A stretch of 64,000 bases of DNA from Caballeronia humi (GTDB lineage Bacteria > Pseudomonadota > Gammaproteobacteria > Burkholderiales > Burkholderiaceae), in contig NZ_FCNW02000006.1 in NCBI RefSeq assembly GCF_001544475.1, positions 62,001 through 126,000 on the forward strand, given 5' to 3'. Every line of letters starts with the position of its first letter. Position 1 is the stretch's first letter. The translations under genes were made by a program, and so were the position numbers. This document shows positions 55,190-64,000 of the stretch, piece by piece. Below the pieces are notes generated by a model. That model was not told the DNA's origin, made no database searches, and was given only the letters and a program-made list of their open reading frames with translations.

Positions 55190-57751
55190 ATGCCAATTTC
55201 AATCGAAGCATTCGATCTGGATCAATTGGTCTCGAAGGCATTCGGAAGCAAGGAGATCAGCGAACAGATCAAGGGCGCAACGCCTCGCGACGTTTCGAAG
55301 TTCAAGGCGGAGATCAAACAGCAATCCGATCACATTTGGAAATCCGCGGGAGCAGAGGTATCGAGATTTAATAATCTCGAACTCCGCTTGGATGAAGAGT
55401 ATCAAAGCATTGAAATGAGCGCTCCCGTGGAGTCGCAGGGATTGAAACTGGCCGCGTTGACGGTTGGGATCGGAATTCCGGTTGTGATCGTGGCACTGAT
55501 CGCCGGTTCTATTTATCTGGGAGCTATCAAGGGACTGGGCGTTAGCACGACAGGCGTAGCGATTGTTATCGGGATCCTGCTCGGCTGCCTTGCAGTATTT
55601 GCCCTCTACACGATCCAGAACGAAAAATTCGAATCTGCCAGAGCACGATTCATAAAGGATCAGCGTGAAAATGGGCAGCCTGCCGTCACGCGGTCGTTGT
55701 TGAACGAAGCGAAGGACGAGATTACTTCGACTTTGTTCGAACACGGCGTACTTCCAGTGACGCGAACGATTATCGATCGCTGGATCACGCCGGTATATGG
55801 AACGTCCATCAGTTTCTCGGTGCCGCCTTCATTATCGGCGTCCTTGATACCAGGCGACGAAGTCCAGACGGCTGCACTAATAAAATTGCAGTTCCTGCTA
55901 CGCGCGATGAGTGGCGGAAGCATCGGCATAGCGGGACCGCGCGGCGCGGGAAAATCGACTTTGATTGCGTCGGTATGCAACGATTCGATGCGGGAACTCG
56001 ATGGAAAAAAAGTGCTCACGGTGTCGACTTCGGCGCCAGTGGAATACCAGGCGCGCGACTTTATCCTTCATCTTTTCGCGACGCTCTGCCATCGCATCAT
56101 GGAGTGTTCGGACGAAAAATACGACCGGGCGACGTGGAAAGATTGGCAGGACATTGATTCCGCTCCGGCTTCGACGGTCTACCGCTATTTTCCGGTCGTC
56201 GCGAGGTCGCTCTATTTACTCGGAATCGCTTTGATAGCGCTCTCGCTTGTTGTGGCTTCACTGAATGTGATTGTCCATGAGGCAAGGCTCAATCCTGGTG
56301 CGTCGTCGGTCAATGCGGCGCAGGCTCCCGCGTCCGCTGCAAGCACGGCAATCGCGTCAGCAACTCCAAGCAAGAATTCCTTTGATCCCGGAGCGCGTGC
56401 AGTCAGCGACCTATTCTCCGAATTAGGGATGGGCGCAGGAAAACTTCTGGTTTGCGCATTGGCATGCATTCTTATTAATTTTCTTCTGACTCTGATTCTC
56501 ACCTCGCGCGTTCAGCGTCTCGAACAGTTCAGGGGAATCGCTCGCGCACCGGGCGGGGAAGGACAGGCGCAACAGGCACGTAGTGAAGGCGGCGCTACCA
56601 AGCGTGAATCAAGCGCCAGATTTGCAGCTTTATTTCTGATTCGCTTCTTGACCGAGATTCAGCGCTTAACGGATACGGCGAAAGAACTCGAGCGCCCTCG
56701 AAATCTTGCACCGCTTCTCAGGCGGGCCGTCGCATGGCTTACCGAGATCAAGTTTCAGCAGAGTTTTTCGTCGGGGTGGGCCGGGGCGTTGAAAATCCCG
56801 GGCGGCGTCGAAGGCTCTGTTAACAAAGCTCGATCATTGGCGCAATTGCAGCTTACGCTTCCCGAAATCGTGAGCGGGCTGCTGGATTTGCTTGAACGTG
56901 CAACGCTTGAATACACGGTAATCATCGGCATCGACGAACTGGATAAACTTCAGTCCGATGAGAAAGCACACAACTTTCTGAACGAGATCAAGGCGATTTT
57001 CGGCGTGAGAGGCGTCTATTACCTGATCTCGGTATCGCAAAACGCGATGAGCAATTTCGAACGCCGCGGGCTGCCGTTCAGAGACGCCTTCGACAGTTCC
57101 TTCGACGACATCATCTCAGTCGACTTCATGGATTTCGATACCGCGCGCCGACTCATAGTCCAGCGCGTGGTCGGAATGCCGATGCAGTTCCAAGCGCTCT
57201 GTTATTGCATCTCCGGCGGACTAGCACGGGAAATCGTCCGGTCATGTCGCGATCTTGCGGAACTCGTTTCGACGCAGCCCGCCAACGACCTTGAATCGAT
57301 TACGCATCGACTTGTTAAATCAGATATCGATGCCAAGATTCAGGCTGTAACCGCAGCAGTGGAGCGAATGAGCGTCGAACCGATGCGAAGCGAGTTTTTA
57401 GGAGTTTTATATCCGCTTGCGTCTTCCACGGTGTCCGCCGACGAACTTCAAGCAGTCTCCGACAAACTCACCGATCTGATGATTCAGCCCAGGCCGAGGC
57501 GCGGTCAATCCGCTCCACCCGAGCCGGATGTTAAAGCGCTGGTTTCGTTGGTCGAGGAGGTGTCGACGTATTTTTCCTACCTCGCGGCGATACGCACATT
57601 CTTTACGAACGGATTGAAAGAAGCCCCATTTCGCGATGCTTCAGAAAGAGGGTTGATCGAAATGCTGGCCAGTGCGCGACGGGCCATGAGTGTCAATCAC
57701 AGCGCGTCGAGAGCGAGGCTGAAAGTCTTTCACGACTCATGGCAGCCCTGA
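55190..57751 (+). CDS. Large membrane-anchored P-loop NTPase of KAP-like architecture
   Basis: An 853-residue protein I cannot name. Walker A is GIAGPRGAGKST (246-257) and Walker B is YTVIIGIDELDKL (575-587), followed by a sensor-like VYYLISVSQNAM. Two pairs of hydrophobic segments occur: ~87-110 with 116-141, and ~340-361 with 417-438. The second pair lies between Walker A and Walker B, as in KAP NTPases, whose ATPase domain carries an inserted membrane hairpin. The loop between segments 3 and 4 is Ala/Ser-rich. The gene is visibly lower in G+C than its neighbours, stands alone, and abuts the 3' side of tRNA-Lys, all hinting at horizontal acquisition. KAP proteins include phage-exclusion factors, so a defence role is possible but unproven. 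The 236 bases upstream hold only an imperfect hairpin (arms 55097-55103 / 55128-55134). Confidence 0.85.
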   Translation: MPISIEAFDLDQLVSKAFGSKEISEQIKGATPRDVSKFKAEIKQQSDHIWKSAGAEVSRFNNLELRLDEEYQSIEMSAPVESQGLKLAALTVGIGIPVVIVALIAGSIYLGAIKGLGVSTTGVAIVIGILLGCLAVFALYTIQNEKFESARARFIKDQRENGQPAVTRSLLNEAKDEITSTLFEHGVLPVTRTIIDRWITPVYGTSISFSVPPSLSASLIPGDEVQTAALIKLQFLLRAMSGGSIGIAGPRGAGKSTLIASVCNDSMRELDGKKVLTVSTSAPVEYQARDFILHLFATLCHRIMECSDEKYDRATWKDWQDIDSAPASTVYRYFPVVARSLYLLGIALIALSLVVASLNVIVHEARLNPGASSVNAAQAPASAASTAIASATPSKNSFDPGARAVSDLFSELGMGAGKLLVCALACILINFLLTLILTSRVQRLEQFRGIARAPGGEGQAQQARSEGGATKRESSARFAALFLIRFLTEIQRLTDTAKELERPRNLAPLLRRAVAWLTEIKFQQSFSSGWAGALKIPGGVEGSVNKARSLAQLQLTLPEIVSGLLDLLERATLEYTVIIGIDELDKLQSDEKAHNFLNEIKAIFGVRGVYYLISVSQNAMSNFERRGLPFRDAFDSSFDDIISVDFMDFDTARRLIVQRVVGMPMQFQALCYCISGGLAREIVRSCRDLAELVSTQPANDLESITHRLVKSDIDAKIQAVTAAVERMSVEPMRSEFLGVLYPLASSTVSADELQAVSDKLTDLMIQPRPRRGQSAPPEPDVKALVSLVEEVSTYFSYLAAIRTFFTNGLKEAPFRDASERGLIEMLASARRAMSVNHSASRARLKVFHDSWQP

Positions 57752-57790
57752 TTCTGCGGAAAATCTGCACGTGCCCACACGGCGATTGGA

Positions 57791-57828
57791 AAGCAAAAAG
57801 CCCGGTCAAATGACCGGGCTTTTTGCTT
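57791..57828. terminator. Bidirectional terminator with 18-bp perfect stem
   Basis: Two 18-base arms (57791-57808 and 57811-57828) are perfectly complementary with only 2 bases between. The GC core GCCCGGTCA is flanked by AAAAA and TTTTT, so it can stop the NTPase transcript rightward and the tRNA transcript leftward. Confidence 0.93.
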
Positions 57829-57835
57829 GATATCC

Positions 57836-57911
57836 TGGTGGGGCGTGAGTGACTCGAACACTCGACCTACGGATTAAGAGTCCGCTGCTCTACCAACTGA
57901 GCTAACGCCCC
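57836..57911 (-). tRNA. tRNA-Lys (anticodon CUU)
   Basis: A 76-base cloverleaf on the minus strand with encoded CCA. The 7-bp acceptor stem is GGGGCGT paired with ACGCCCC, the D arm is AGCTCAGTTGGTAGAGC, the anticodon loop is CTCTTAA (anticodon CTT) and the T arm contains GTTCGAGTC. It closely resembles E. coli tRNA-Lys. Its 3' end faces the foreign-looking NTPase gene. Confidence 0.97.
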
Positions 57912-58114
57912 GAAAAACTGAATCCGAATTATAGCGACGTTTTTCTGGCGAGCGCAAGTCCTTTCCGACAAAAAATCTCAAAGAAACTGCCAACGTCCAC
58001 GCCGCAAAGCCTGACAGCACGCCGGCCTAATCTCAAAAACGTCCAACTCGCTATCATTACGGCAGATATCGAACCCTCGTTCGCTTCACCGCGAGCAGAC
58101 TCAAAGGCAAAAAA

Positions 58115-58519
58115 ATGGACGAACACGCAATCCGCGCACTCCTCGACAGCATCCTCGCGCCCTGGGTGCGCGAACTGGCGCTCGCGCCCGAGCGCACCGA
58201 CGAAGACGCCGTCACCCTCCGCCTCCCATACTCGGAAGCTCTACGCCACGCTGGCGGCGTCGTCTGCGGCCAGGTCTTCATGGCCGCCGCCGATACCGCG
58301 ATGGTCGTCGCGATCTCACACGTCCTCGGCGGTTTCAAGCCGATGACCACCGTCTCCCTCAACACGAGTTTCATGCGCCCTGTGAAAACCGGCGACGTCT
58401 TCGTGACGGCGAAAGTCCTGCGCCGCGGCCGCAACCTTGTCTTCGGCGAAATCGAAATGCGCGACGCCGAAGGCGAACTCGCCGCCCACGCGACGACCAC
58501 TTATACGCTTCTCAGCTAA
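58115..58519 (+). CDS. PaaI-family hotdog-fold thioesterase
   Basis: A 134-residue acyl-CoA thioesterase. The hotdog motif HAGGVVCGQVFMAAADTAMVVAISHV carries the family's HxGGxxxxxxxxAxD pattern (His then Asp), and NTSFMRPVKTGDVFVTAKVLRRGRNLVFGEIEM forms the second strand set. It probably hydrolyses aromatic or medium-chain acyl-CoA in the cytoplasm. AAGG precedes the ATG. Followed within 10 bases by the patatin gene, likely one operon with it and osmC-like. Confidence 0.94.
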   Translation: MDEHAIRALLDSILAPWVRELALAPERTDEDAVTLRLPYSEALRHAGGVVCGQVFMAAADTAMVVAISHVLGGFKPMTTVSLNTSFMRPVKTGDVFVTAKVLRRGRNLVFGEIEMRDAEGELAAHATTTYTLLS

Positions 58520-58528
58520 CAAAAACCC

Positions 58529-59395
58529 ATGTTCGATCAAGTCGTATTCGCGGGCGGCGGCAACCGCTGCTGGTGGCAAGCCGGATTCTGGGACATCGTG
58601 CAGCCCGCGCTGAACCTGCGTCCGCGCGTGATTACCGGCATCTCGGCAGGCGCCGCCACGGCCTGCATGCTCTACACGAACAACGCGCAGTGGGTCATGG
58701 ACTACTACTCGCACGCGCTGCGCGACAACAAAAAGAACGCCTACTGGGGCAACCTGCTGCGCGGACAATCAGTGTTTCCGCACTACCGCATCTATCGTCA
58801 GGCGCTCCTCGATATCTTCAGCGACCAATTCCCGACGCTGCAAACCGCGCCGGAAATCCGCATCGGAGTCTCGCATTTGCCGCGCTGGCTCGGTGCGCGC
58901 AGTGCTGTCGCGGCCGGGTTGATCGCGTACAACATCGAAAAGTACGTGCGCAAGACGCTCCATCCGACGCTCGGCCAGGCGCTCGGCTTTCATCCCGAAT
59001 TCGTGACGGCGCAGGAATGCGCGACAGTCGACGATCTCGCCGACCTGATCCTGCAATCGTCGAGCACGCCGCCGTTCACGCCGGTCCTGCGCCGCAATGG
59101 CCGGCCCGTGCTCGATGGCGGCATGGTCGACAACGTGCCCGTCGGCGCGCTCGATGCCGCGCCGGGTGTCGTCCTCGTGATGGTGACGCGCCTGTATCCG
59201 CGGCCGCAGACGTTCGTCGTGCCGCACGGCGAGCAGCAGCGCATCTACGTGCAGCCGTCACGCAAGGTGCCGATTTCGAGCTGGGACTACACCAGCCCGT
59301 CGCAGATGCAGCATGCTTATGACCTGGGACGCATCGACGGCGAGCAGTTCCTCACGCGCGTGCCGCGTCTCATGAGCGCGGCGGCGCATCTCTGA
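58529..59395 (+). CDS. Patatin-like phospholipase
   Basis: A 288-residue lipid acyl hydrolase with the Ser-Asp dyad of patatins: oxyanion loop FAGGGNRCWWQAG at the start, nucleophile in GISAGA (residues ~37-42) and DGGMVDNVPVGAL carrying the Asp. No signal peptide, so presumably cytoplasmic. Lipid substrate is unknown. Middle gene of the run 58115-59885. Confidence 0.93.
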   Translation: MFDQVVFAGGGNRCWWQAGFWDIVQPALNLRPRVITGISAGAATACMLYTNNAQWVMDYYSHALRDNKKNAYWGNLLRGQSVFPHYRIYRQALLDIFSDQFPTLQTAPEIRIGVSHLPRWLGARSAVAAGLIAYNIEKYVRKTLHPTLGQALGFHPEFVTAQECATVDDLADLILQSSSTPPFTPVLRRNGRPVLDGGMVDNVPVGALDAAPGVVLVMVTRLYPRPQTFVVPHGEQQRIYVQPSRKVPISSWDYTSPSQMQHAYDLGRIDGEQFLTRVPRLMSAAAHL

Positions 59396-59408
59396 AACTG
59401 GAGGAAAC

Positions 59409-59885
59409 GTGTCGAAAAATCATCGCTACGAAGTGGAAATCGCCTGGACCGGCGATCAGGGCTCGGGCACGTCGCGCTACGACGCCTACTCGCGCGACCA
59501 TCTCGTGCGCGTGCCGAACAAGGTCGCGATCGAGGCGTCGAGCGACCCGGCCTTTCGCGGCGATTCCACGCGCCACAATCCGGAGGAACTGTTCGTGGCG
59601 TCGCTGTCGTCGTGCCACATGCTCTGGTATCTGCACTTGTGCGCGACGAACGGCGTCGTCGTGACGGGTTACGCCGATGCCGCGCTCGGCACGATGGAAG
59701 AGAGCGTCAAAGGCGACGGCCGTTTCACGGATGTACTGCTGCGCCCGCGCGTGACGATCGGCGCGGGCGGTGACATCGAAAAGGCGAAGCGGCTGCACGA
59801 GGACGCGCACCGCTTCTGTTTCATCGCGAACTCGGTGAATTTTCCGGTCCGCTGCGAGCCGTCTATCGACGTCTCGACGCTTTAA
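59409..59885 (+). CDS. OsmC-family peroxidase-like protein
   Basis: A 158-residue protein of the OsmC/YhfA type. The two catalytic cysteines are in SLSSCHMLWYLHL (Cys near 74) and AHRFCFIANSVNFPV, consistent with thiol-dependent organic hydroperoxide reduction. Start is a GTG with GGAGG upstream. Its stop overlaps that of the converging dehydrogenase by two bases. Confidence 0.94.
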   Translation: MSKNHRYEVEIAWTGDQGSGTSRYDAYSRDHLVRVPNKVAIEASSDPAFRGDSTRHNPEELFVASLSSCHMLWYLHLCATNGVVVTGYADAALGTMEESVKGDGRFTDVLLRPRVTIGAGGDIEKAKRLHEDAHRFCFIANSVNFPVRCEPSIDVSTL

Positions 59886-60898
59886 CGCCGCCGCCCGCCG
59901 ACGAGCGCATCCGGATTCGACACGCTCGACGTATCGCCGGCATCGAAAGCGAGGATGTTCTTGAAAGCGGCGCTGAAATAGAGCTCGTAGCTCTCGTGCT
60001 CGACATAGCCGATGTGCGGCGTGCAGATCACGTTTTCCATGCGCAACAAGCCGTAGCCCTGCAGGATCGGCTCGCTTTCATACACGTCGATTGCGACCAT
60101 CCCCGGCCGGTTGTGATGCAGCGCGTTCAGCAGCGCATTTTCCTCAAGCAACTCGGCGCGGCTCGTGTTGACGAAGAGCGCGGTCGGCTTCATGCGCATC
60201 AGGTCTTGCTGCGTGACGATGCCGCGCGTGTCGTCGTGCAGACGCAAATGCAGCGTCAGCACGTCGCTCTGTTCGAACAGCGCTTCACGACTCTCCGCGA
60301 CGTCATACCCATGCTCGCGCGCGAGTTCCAGCGAATGCTCGCGTCCGTGGATCAGCACGTTCATCCCGAACGCCTTGCCGTATCCCGCGACCAGACGCCC
60401 GATCTTCCCGTAGCCCCAGATACCGAGCGTCTGTCCGCGCAGCACCTGTCCAAGCCCGAAATTCGGCGGCAGCGCGGAGGTTTTCAGCCCCGACTGCTGC
60501 CACGCGCCCTGTTTCAGGTTCGCGACGTACTGCGGAATGCGCCGCTGCGCCGCCATGATCAGCGCCCAGGTCAGTTCGGCGGGCGCGATCGGCGAGCCGG
60601 TGCCTTCCAGCACGGCGATACCGCGCTCGGTACACGCATCGATATCGATATGCCCGCCGCCCGCCTTGCCCGTCTGGCTGATCATGCGCAGACGCGGCAG
60701 CTTGTCGAGCAGCTGCGAACTGATCCGCGTGCGTTCGCGGATGAGAACGAGCGCATCGACTTCCGACAGTCTGCTAGCCAACTGTCCGAGACCGCGTACC
60801 GTGTTATTGAAGACTTTGACCTCGTGGTCGTCGAGCAGATGGAAGCAATCCAGCTTCCGGACCGCGTCCTGGTAGTCGTCGAGGATGGCGATTTTCAT
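59882..60898 (-). CDS. D-2-hydroxyacid dehydrogenase family protein
   Basis: A 338-residue NAD(P)-dependent oxidoreductase. GIWGYGKIGRLVAGYGKAFG is the cofactor-binding motif, FVNTSRAELLEENAL holds the catalytic Arg, and TPHIGYVEHESYE gives the His region. It resembles the D-3-phosphoglycerate-dehydrogenase-like group without the serine-binding domain. I start at MKIAILDDYQDAV, the family's usual N-terminus; ATG 60925 and TTG 60928 are alternatives without ribosome sites. Confidence 0.93.
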   Translation of the reverse strand: MKIAILDDYQDAVRKLDCFHLLDDHEVKVFNNTVRGLGQLASRLSEVDALVLIRERTRISSQLLDKLPRLRMISQTGKAGGGHIDIDACTERGIAVLEGTGSPIAPAELTWALIMAAQRRIPQYVANLKQGAWQQSGLKTSALPPNFGLGQVLRGQTLGIWGYGKIGRLVAGYGKAFGMNVLIHGREHSLELAREHGYDVAESREALFEQSDVLTLHLRLHDDTRGIVTQQDLMRMKPTALFVNTSRAELLEENALLNALHHNRPGMVAIDVYESEPILQGYGLLRMENVICTPHIGYVEHESYELYFSAAFKNILAFDAGDTSSVSNPDALVGGRRR

Positions 60899-61394
60899 GG
60901 ATATCGATTGGCTTTTGTTGGGCATCAAACGTGCTGCTTTTTCGCTATGGAAGAAAATGGGCGTGCTAACTTCGGGTAATTACCGATAAATTCGGCGATT
61001 TTCCGCTTATTGCACCGCGTCAAGGAAATTCATGCACTCGGATGGTATGCTTCAACTCCACTTGTTGGGAACGAAGCACGACGTACCGAAAGAGATCCGA
61101 ATGCGATAAATGCCGGTAAACCCGGTTATTGGCGAGGAGACAAGGCAAATTAGTATCTCTTTTTAACAGTTTGTTCCGTGCCGACGCAAGCCGCGATTCC
61201 AGACGGCCGCGGCCGGCAGACTGATCGGCTCATCACGTCATGCCCGTTTCGCGTAATACCGATGACCGCCGTTTCGCGTGCAGCCCGCCGCCAAACGTTG
61301 CCCACGTGTCTTCGGGATTACGCCGAATGCGCCTCTCGCAAGGCAGCGTCGATGAGCGAACACCGTTTTCATCCTTAGGAACGGAGACAGCTCG
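60899..61394. other. Long gene-free region upstream of pckG
   Basis: A 496-base divergent region. It contains the perfect 10-base palindrome GGTAATTACC (60975-60984) and a possible pckG promoter (TTGGCG, 16 bases, TAGTAT, around 61123-61150), which would give a 5' leader of more than 200 bases. Short frames within it lack ribosome sites and recognisable sequence. Confidence 0.45.
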
Positions 61395-63260
61395 ATGAAT
61401 CAGCCCGCAGTAGTCGAACAGAACAACACCGTCGAAATCGATGCCCCGGCGTACGTCAGGCACCGAAAACTCATCGACTGGGTGCAGCGCGTCGCCGCAC
61501 TCACCAAACCGGCCCGCATCGTCTGGTGCGACGGCAGTCAGGCGGAATATGACCGCCTCTGCGAACAGATGGTTTCCGCCGGTACCCTCAAGAAGCTCAA
61601 TCCAGCGAAACGTCCTAACTCCTTCCTAGCCTGTTCTGATGCATCCGACGTCGCCCGCGTCGAAGATCGCACGTTCATCTGCTCGAAGCGTCCCGAAGAC
61701 GCCGGACCGACCAACAACTGGATCGACCCGCAGGAAATGCGCACGACGCTCGACGGCCTCTTCGACGGCTCGATGCGCGGCCGCACGATGTACGTCGTGC
61801 CGTTCTCGATGGGCCCGCTCGGCTCGCCGATCGCGCATATCGGCGTGGAATTGTCGGACAGCCCGTACGTCGTGACGAACATGCGGATCATGACGCGCAT
61901 GGGCCGCGCGGTGTACGACGTGCTGGGCACCGACGGCGCATTCGTGCCGTGCGTGCATTCGGTCGGCGCGCCGCTCGCCGATGGCCGGAAGGACGTGCCG
62001 TGGCCGTGCAACGACACGAAGTACATCGTCCATTTCCCGGAATCGCGCGAAATCTGGAGCTTCGGCTCGGGTTACGGCGGCAACGCGCTGCTCGGCAAGA
62101 AGTGTTTCGCGCTGCGCATCGCCTCGACGATGGGCCGCGACGAAGGCTGGCTCGCCGAACACATGCTGATTCTCGGCGTGACGTCGCCCGAGGGGCGCAA
62201 GTACCACGTCGCGGCGGCGTTCCCGTCGGCATGCGGCAAGACCAATTTCGCGATGCTGATCCCGCCCCAGGACATGAGCGGCTGGAAAGTGACGACGATC
62301 GGCGACGACATCGCCTGGATCAAGCCGGGCCGCGACGGGCGTCTCTACGCGATCAACCCGGAGGCGGGCTACTTCGGCGTGGCGCCGGGCACGAGCGAAA
62401 AGACCAACTTCAACGCGATGGCAACGCTCAAGGAAAACGTGATTTTCACGAACGTCGCGCTGACCGACGACGGCGACGTCTGGTGGGAAGGCATGACGGA
62501 CACGCCGCCCGCGCACCTGATCGACTGGCAGGGTCGCGACTGGACGCCGGAAATCGCGAAGGAGACGGGCGCGAAGGCCGCGCATCCGAACGCGCGCTTC
62601 ACGGCGCCGGCGTCGCAATGTCCCTCGATCGATGCTGACTGGGAGAACCCGGCGGGTGTGCCGATCGACGCGTTCATCTTCGGCGGACGGCGCTCCAACA
62701 CGGTGCCGCTCGTGACCGAGGCGCGCAACTGGAACGAAGGCGTCTACATGGCCGCGACGATGGGCTCCGAGACGACGGCGGCCGCGGCGGGCCAGCAGGG
62801 CATCGTGCGCCGCGATCCGTTCGCGATGCTGCCGTTCTGCGGCTACAACATGAGCGACTACTTCGGCCACTGGCTGAAGATGGGCGAACGGCTCGACGCA
62901 ATGCAGGTGACGCCGCCGAAGTTCTTCTGCGTCAACTGGTTCCGCAAGGGCGACGACGGCAAGTTCGTCTGGCCGGGGTTCGGCGAGAACATGCGCGTGC
63001 TGAACTGGATGGTCGGACGGATCGAAGGGTCGGCCAAAGGCGAGGAACACGCGTTCGGCATTTCGCCGCGTTACGAGGACATCGACTGGGGCGGGCTCGG
63101 CTTCACGCGCGAGCAGTTCGATCAGGTGATCTCCGTGAATGATGCCGCGTGGCGCGCGGAACTGGCGCTGCATGACGAACTGTTCACCAAACTCGAACAG
63201 GGGCTGCCGGAGCAGTTGCCGGAGGCGAAAGCCGGCATCGAGAAACGCCTCGCCGTTTGA
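61395..63260 (+). CDS. pckG: Phosphoenolpyruvate carboxykinase (GTP)
   Basis: Converts oxaloacetate and GTP to phosphoenolpyruvate, CO2 and GDP, the entry step of gluconeogenesis. At 621 residues it is the usual length. The kinase-1a/P-loop motif with the reactive cysteine is FPSACGKTN (Cys280, Lys282), and the kinase-2 metal motif is in [13 protein letters not shown]. The guanine-binding pocket region around [15 protein letters not shown] confirms the GTP type. GGAACGGAG before ATG supports the start. A hairpin with TTTT follows 46 bases after the stop. Confidence 0.98.
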   Translation: MNQPAVVEQNNTVEIDAPAYVRHRKLIDWVQRVAALTKPARIVWCDGSQAEYDRLCEQMVSAGTLKKLNPAKRPNSFLACSDASDVARVEDRTFICSKRPEDAGPTNNWIDPQEMRTTLDGLFDGSMRGRTMYVVPFSMGPLGSPIAHIGVELSDSPYVVTNMRIMTRMGRAVYDVLGTDGAFVPCVHSVGAPLADGRKDVPWPCNDTKYIVHFPESREIWSFGSGYGGNALLGKKCFALRIASTMGRDEGWLAEHMLILGVTSPEGRKYHVAAAFPSACGKTNFAMLIPPQDMSGWKVTTIGDDIAWIKPGRDGRLYAINPEAGYFGVAPGTSEKTNFNAMATLKENVIFTNVALTDDGDVWWEGMTDTPPAHLIDWQGRDWTPEIAKETGAKAAHPNARFTAPASQCPSIDADWENPAGVPIDAFIFGGRRSNTVPLVTEARNWNEGVYMAATMGSETTAAAAGQQGIVRRDPFAMLPFCGYNMSDYFGHWLKMGERLDAMQVTPPKFFCVNWFRKGDDGKFVWPGFGENMRVLNWMVGRIEGSAKGEEHAFGISPRYEDIDWGGLGFTREQFDQVISVNDAAWRAELALHDELFTKLEQGLPEQLPEAKAGIEKRLAV

Positions 63261-63306
63261 TTCGGCTTTAGTCGATTAGGACGGTTTCATCGATCAATCC
63301 CCATTA

Positions 63307-63335
63307 CCGGGTCTGCATCTGCAGATTCCGGTTTT
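63307..63335 (+). terminator. Terminator of pckG
   Basis: CCGG-g-TCTGCA-tc-TGCAGA-tt-CCGG folds into a two-part stem and is followed by TTTT. Confidence 0.6.
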
Positions 63336-63590
63336 GGGGCGTCTATCCCGCCAAAATTGGCGCGGCCAGCTTATCCGTTACCCATCCGCTTACATAATCC
63401 CCACGCTGATGTTGTGTATTGCGCAACAATCGGTGAGTTTTCACGTTTTTAGGGCGCAAAGGCGCAAGCTTTCATCGAAAAAACACCAAGAATCGGCAAC
63501 TTCTGCACGTTTTCGGAAGTCCTAGGATAATTCGCAATTGCGCAGCAGAAAATCTTTAGGTAAGCCGCTTTGGCGGCAGGAGTTGTCCCC
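63336..63590. promoter_or_regulatory. Upstream region of the terminal LysR gene with palindromes
   Basis: Contains CGCCAA-aa-TTGGCG (63349-63362) and the perfect palindrome CGCAATTGCG (63533-63542 approximately), plus a GATAAT that could be a -10 box. Probably the autoregulatory promoter of the LysR gene. No gene is seen. Confidence 0.4.
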
Positions 63591-64000
63591 ATGGATCATT
63601 TGCAGTCGATGAAGGTGTTCGTCCGCGTGGCGGATCTCGGCAGTTTTGCCCGCGCCGCGAGCGCGCTGGATATTTCGAACGCCGTGGCGACCCGCCACGT
63701 CGCGGATCTGGAAGGACGGCTCGGCACGCGTCTGCTCAACCGGACGACGCGCAGCCTCTCGCTGACCGAGTCGGGCCAGGTGTATCTGGAGCGCGCGCGG
63801 CAGATTCTTGATGAACTGGAAGACGTCGAGCAGATGGTGGTCGCGCGCAATCACGAGCCGGTCGGGTCGCTGCGGATCGTGGCGCCGGTCGTGTTCGGGC
63901 TGCACAACCTCGCGCCGGTGCTTCAGACCTACGCGCAACGCTATCCGAAGGTCGTCCCCGATGTGACGCTCGTCGACCGGCAGGTGGATCTCGTCGAGGA
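63591..64000 (+). CDS. LysR-family regulator (CrgA/AaeR-like), 3'-truncated by window
   Basis: The first 136 codons are visible. The helix-turn-helix MKVFVRVADLGSFARAASALDISNAVATRHVADLEGRLGTRLLNRTTRSLSLTESG is intact and of the sub-group that regulates aromatic-acid efflux and pilus genes. The effector domain begins at GSLRIVAPVVFG and runs off the end. AGGAG lies 8 bases before ATG. Target unknown. Confidence 0.94.
   Translation, partial: MDHLQSMKVFVRVADLGSFARAASALDISNAVATRHVADLEGRLGTRLLNRTTRSLSLTESGQVYLERARQILDELEDVEQMVVARNHEPVGSLRIVAPVVFGLHNLAPVLQTYAQRYPKVVPDVTLVDRQVDLVE

Noticed and set aside
61178..61378. 66-codon frame upstream of pckG
   Set aside because: No ribosome site, Arg/Ala-rich random composition, no recognisable family.

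Overview
The window looks like the replication-origin side of a primary chromosome from a high-G+C betaproteobacterium of the Burkholderiales, most likely of Paraburkholderia/Caballeronia type. The evidence is the rpmH-rnpA-yidD-yidC / dnaA-dnaN-gyrB core, GTP-dependent pckG, Burkholderia-type porin, OmpC-like and OprM-like envelope proteins, and the closeness of the housekeeping proteins to that group. I infer the genus from recalled protein families, not from a search.

Layout: 1-5100 glycine/serine catabolism (3' part of gcvP, a secreted alginate-lyase-like protein, sdaA). 5161-8468 flagellar export genes flhB-flhA on the minus strand. 8726-13048 a multidrug-efflux locus (OprM-type outer-membrane factor, small membrane protein, MarR regulator, EmrB-type MFS pump) without a membrane-fusion gene. 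13079-18000 a lipoprotein, glutathione synthesis (gshA) and an ada-alkA alkylation-repair operon. 18018-18080 a candidate small RNA with its own promoter, two CTCCTCC motifs and a terminator. 18158-25486 a glyoxalase-family protein, YaeQ, a LysR-regulated pair resembling part of the oxidative pentose (Weimberg-type) pathway, a LysE exporter and a SnoaL-like protein.

25508-37000 is the conserved core. mnmE is separated from yidC by two paralogous Cro/CI-like regulator genes on the opposite strand. Each has a similar 16-base inverted repeat upstream, and the yidC terminator overlaps the stop of the second. rpmH and dnaA diverge across a 395-base region with one perfect DnaA box, so transcription runs outward on both sides as expected beside an origin.

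37076-45166 is a sugar-acid or alcohol catabolic cluster of unknown substrate (porin, aldehyde dehydrogenase, MFS carrier, enolase-superfamily enzyme, GMC oxidoreductase, LysR). 45365-54953 holds regulators, dbpA, a TPR-glycosyltransferase protein, an MFS pump, a 2-hydroxyacid dehydrogenase and an MHYT-GGDEF-EAL protein. 55190-57751 is the most foreign-looking gene: an 853-residue membrane P-loop NTPase of KAP-like architecture, lower in G+C than its surroundings and next to the 3' end of a tRNA-Lys. 58115-64000 returns to core metabolism (PaaI thioesterase, patatin, OsmC, dehydrogenase, pckG) and ends inside a LysR gene.

The observations I would look at first are the anti-Shine-Dalgarno-like small RNA, the membrane NTPase beside tRNA-Lys, and the regulator pair with matching operators inside the yidC-mnmE locus.
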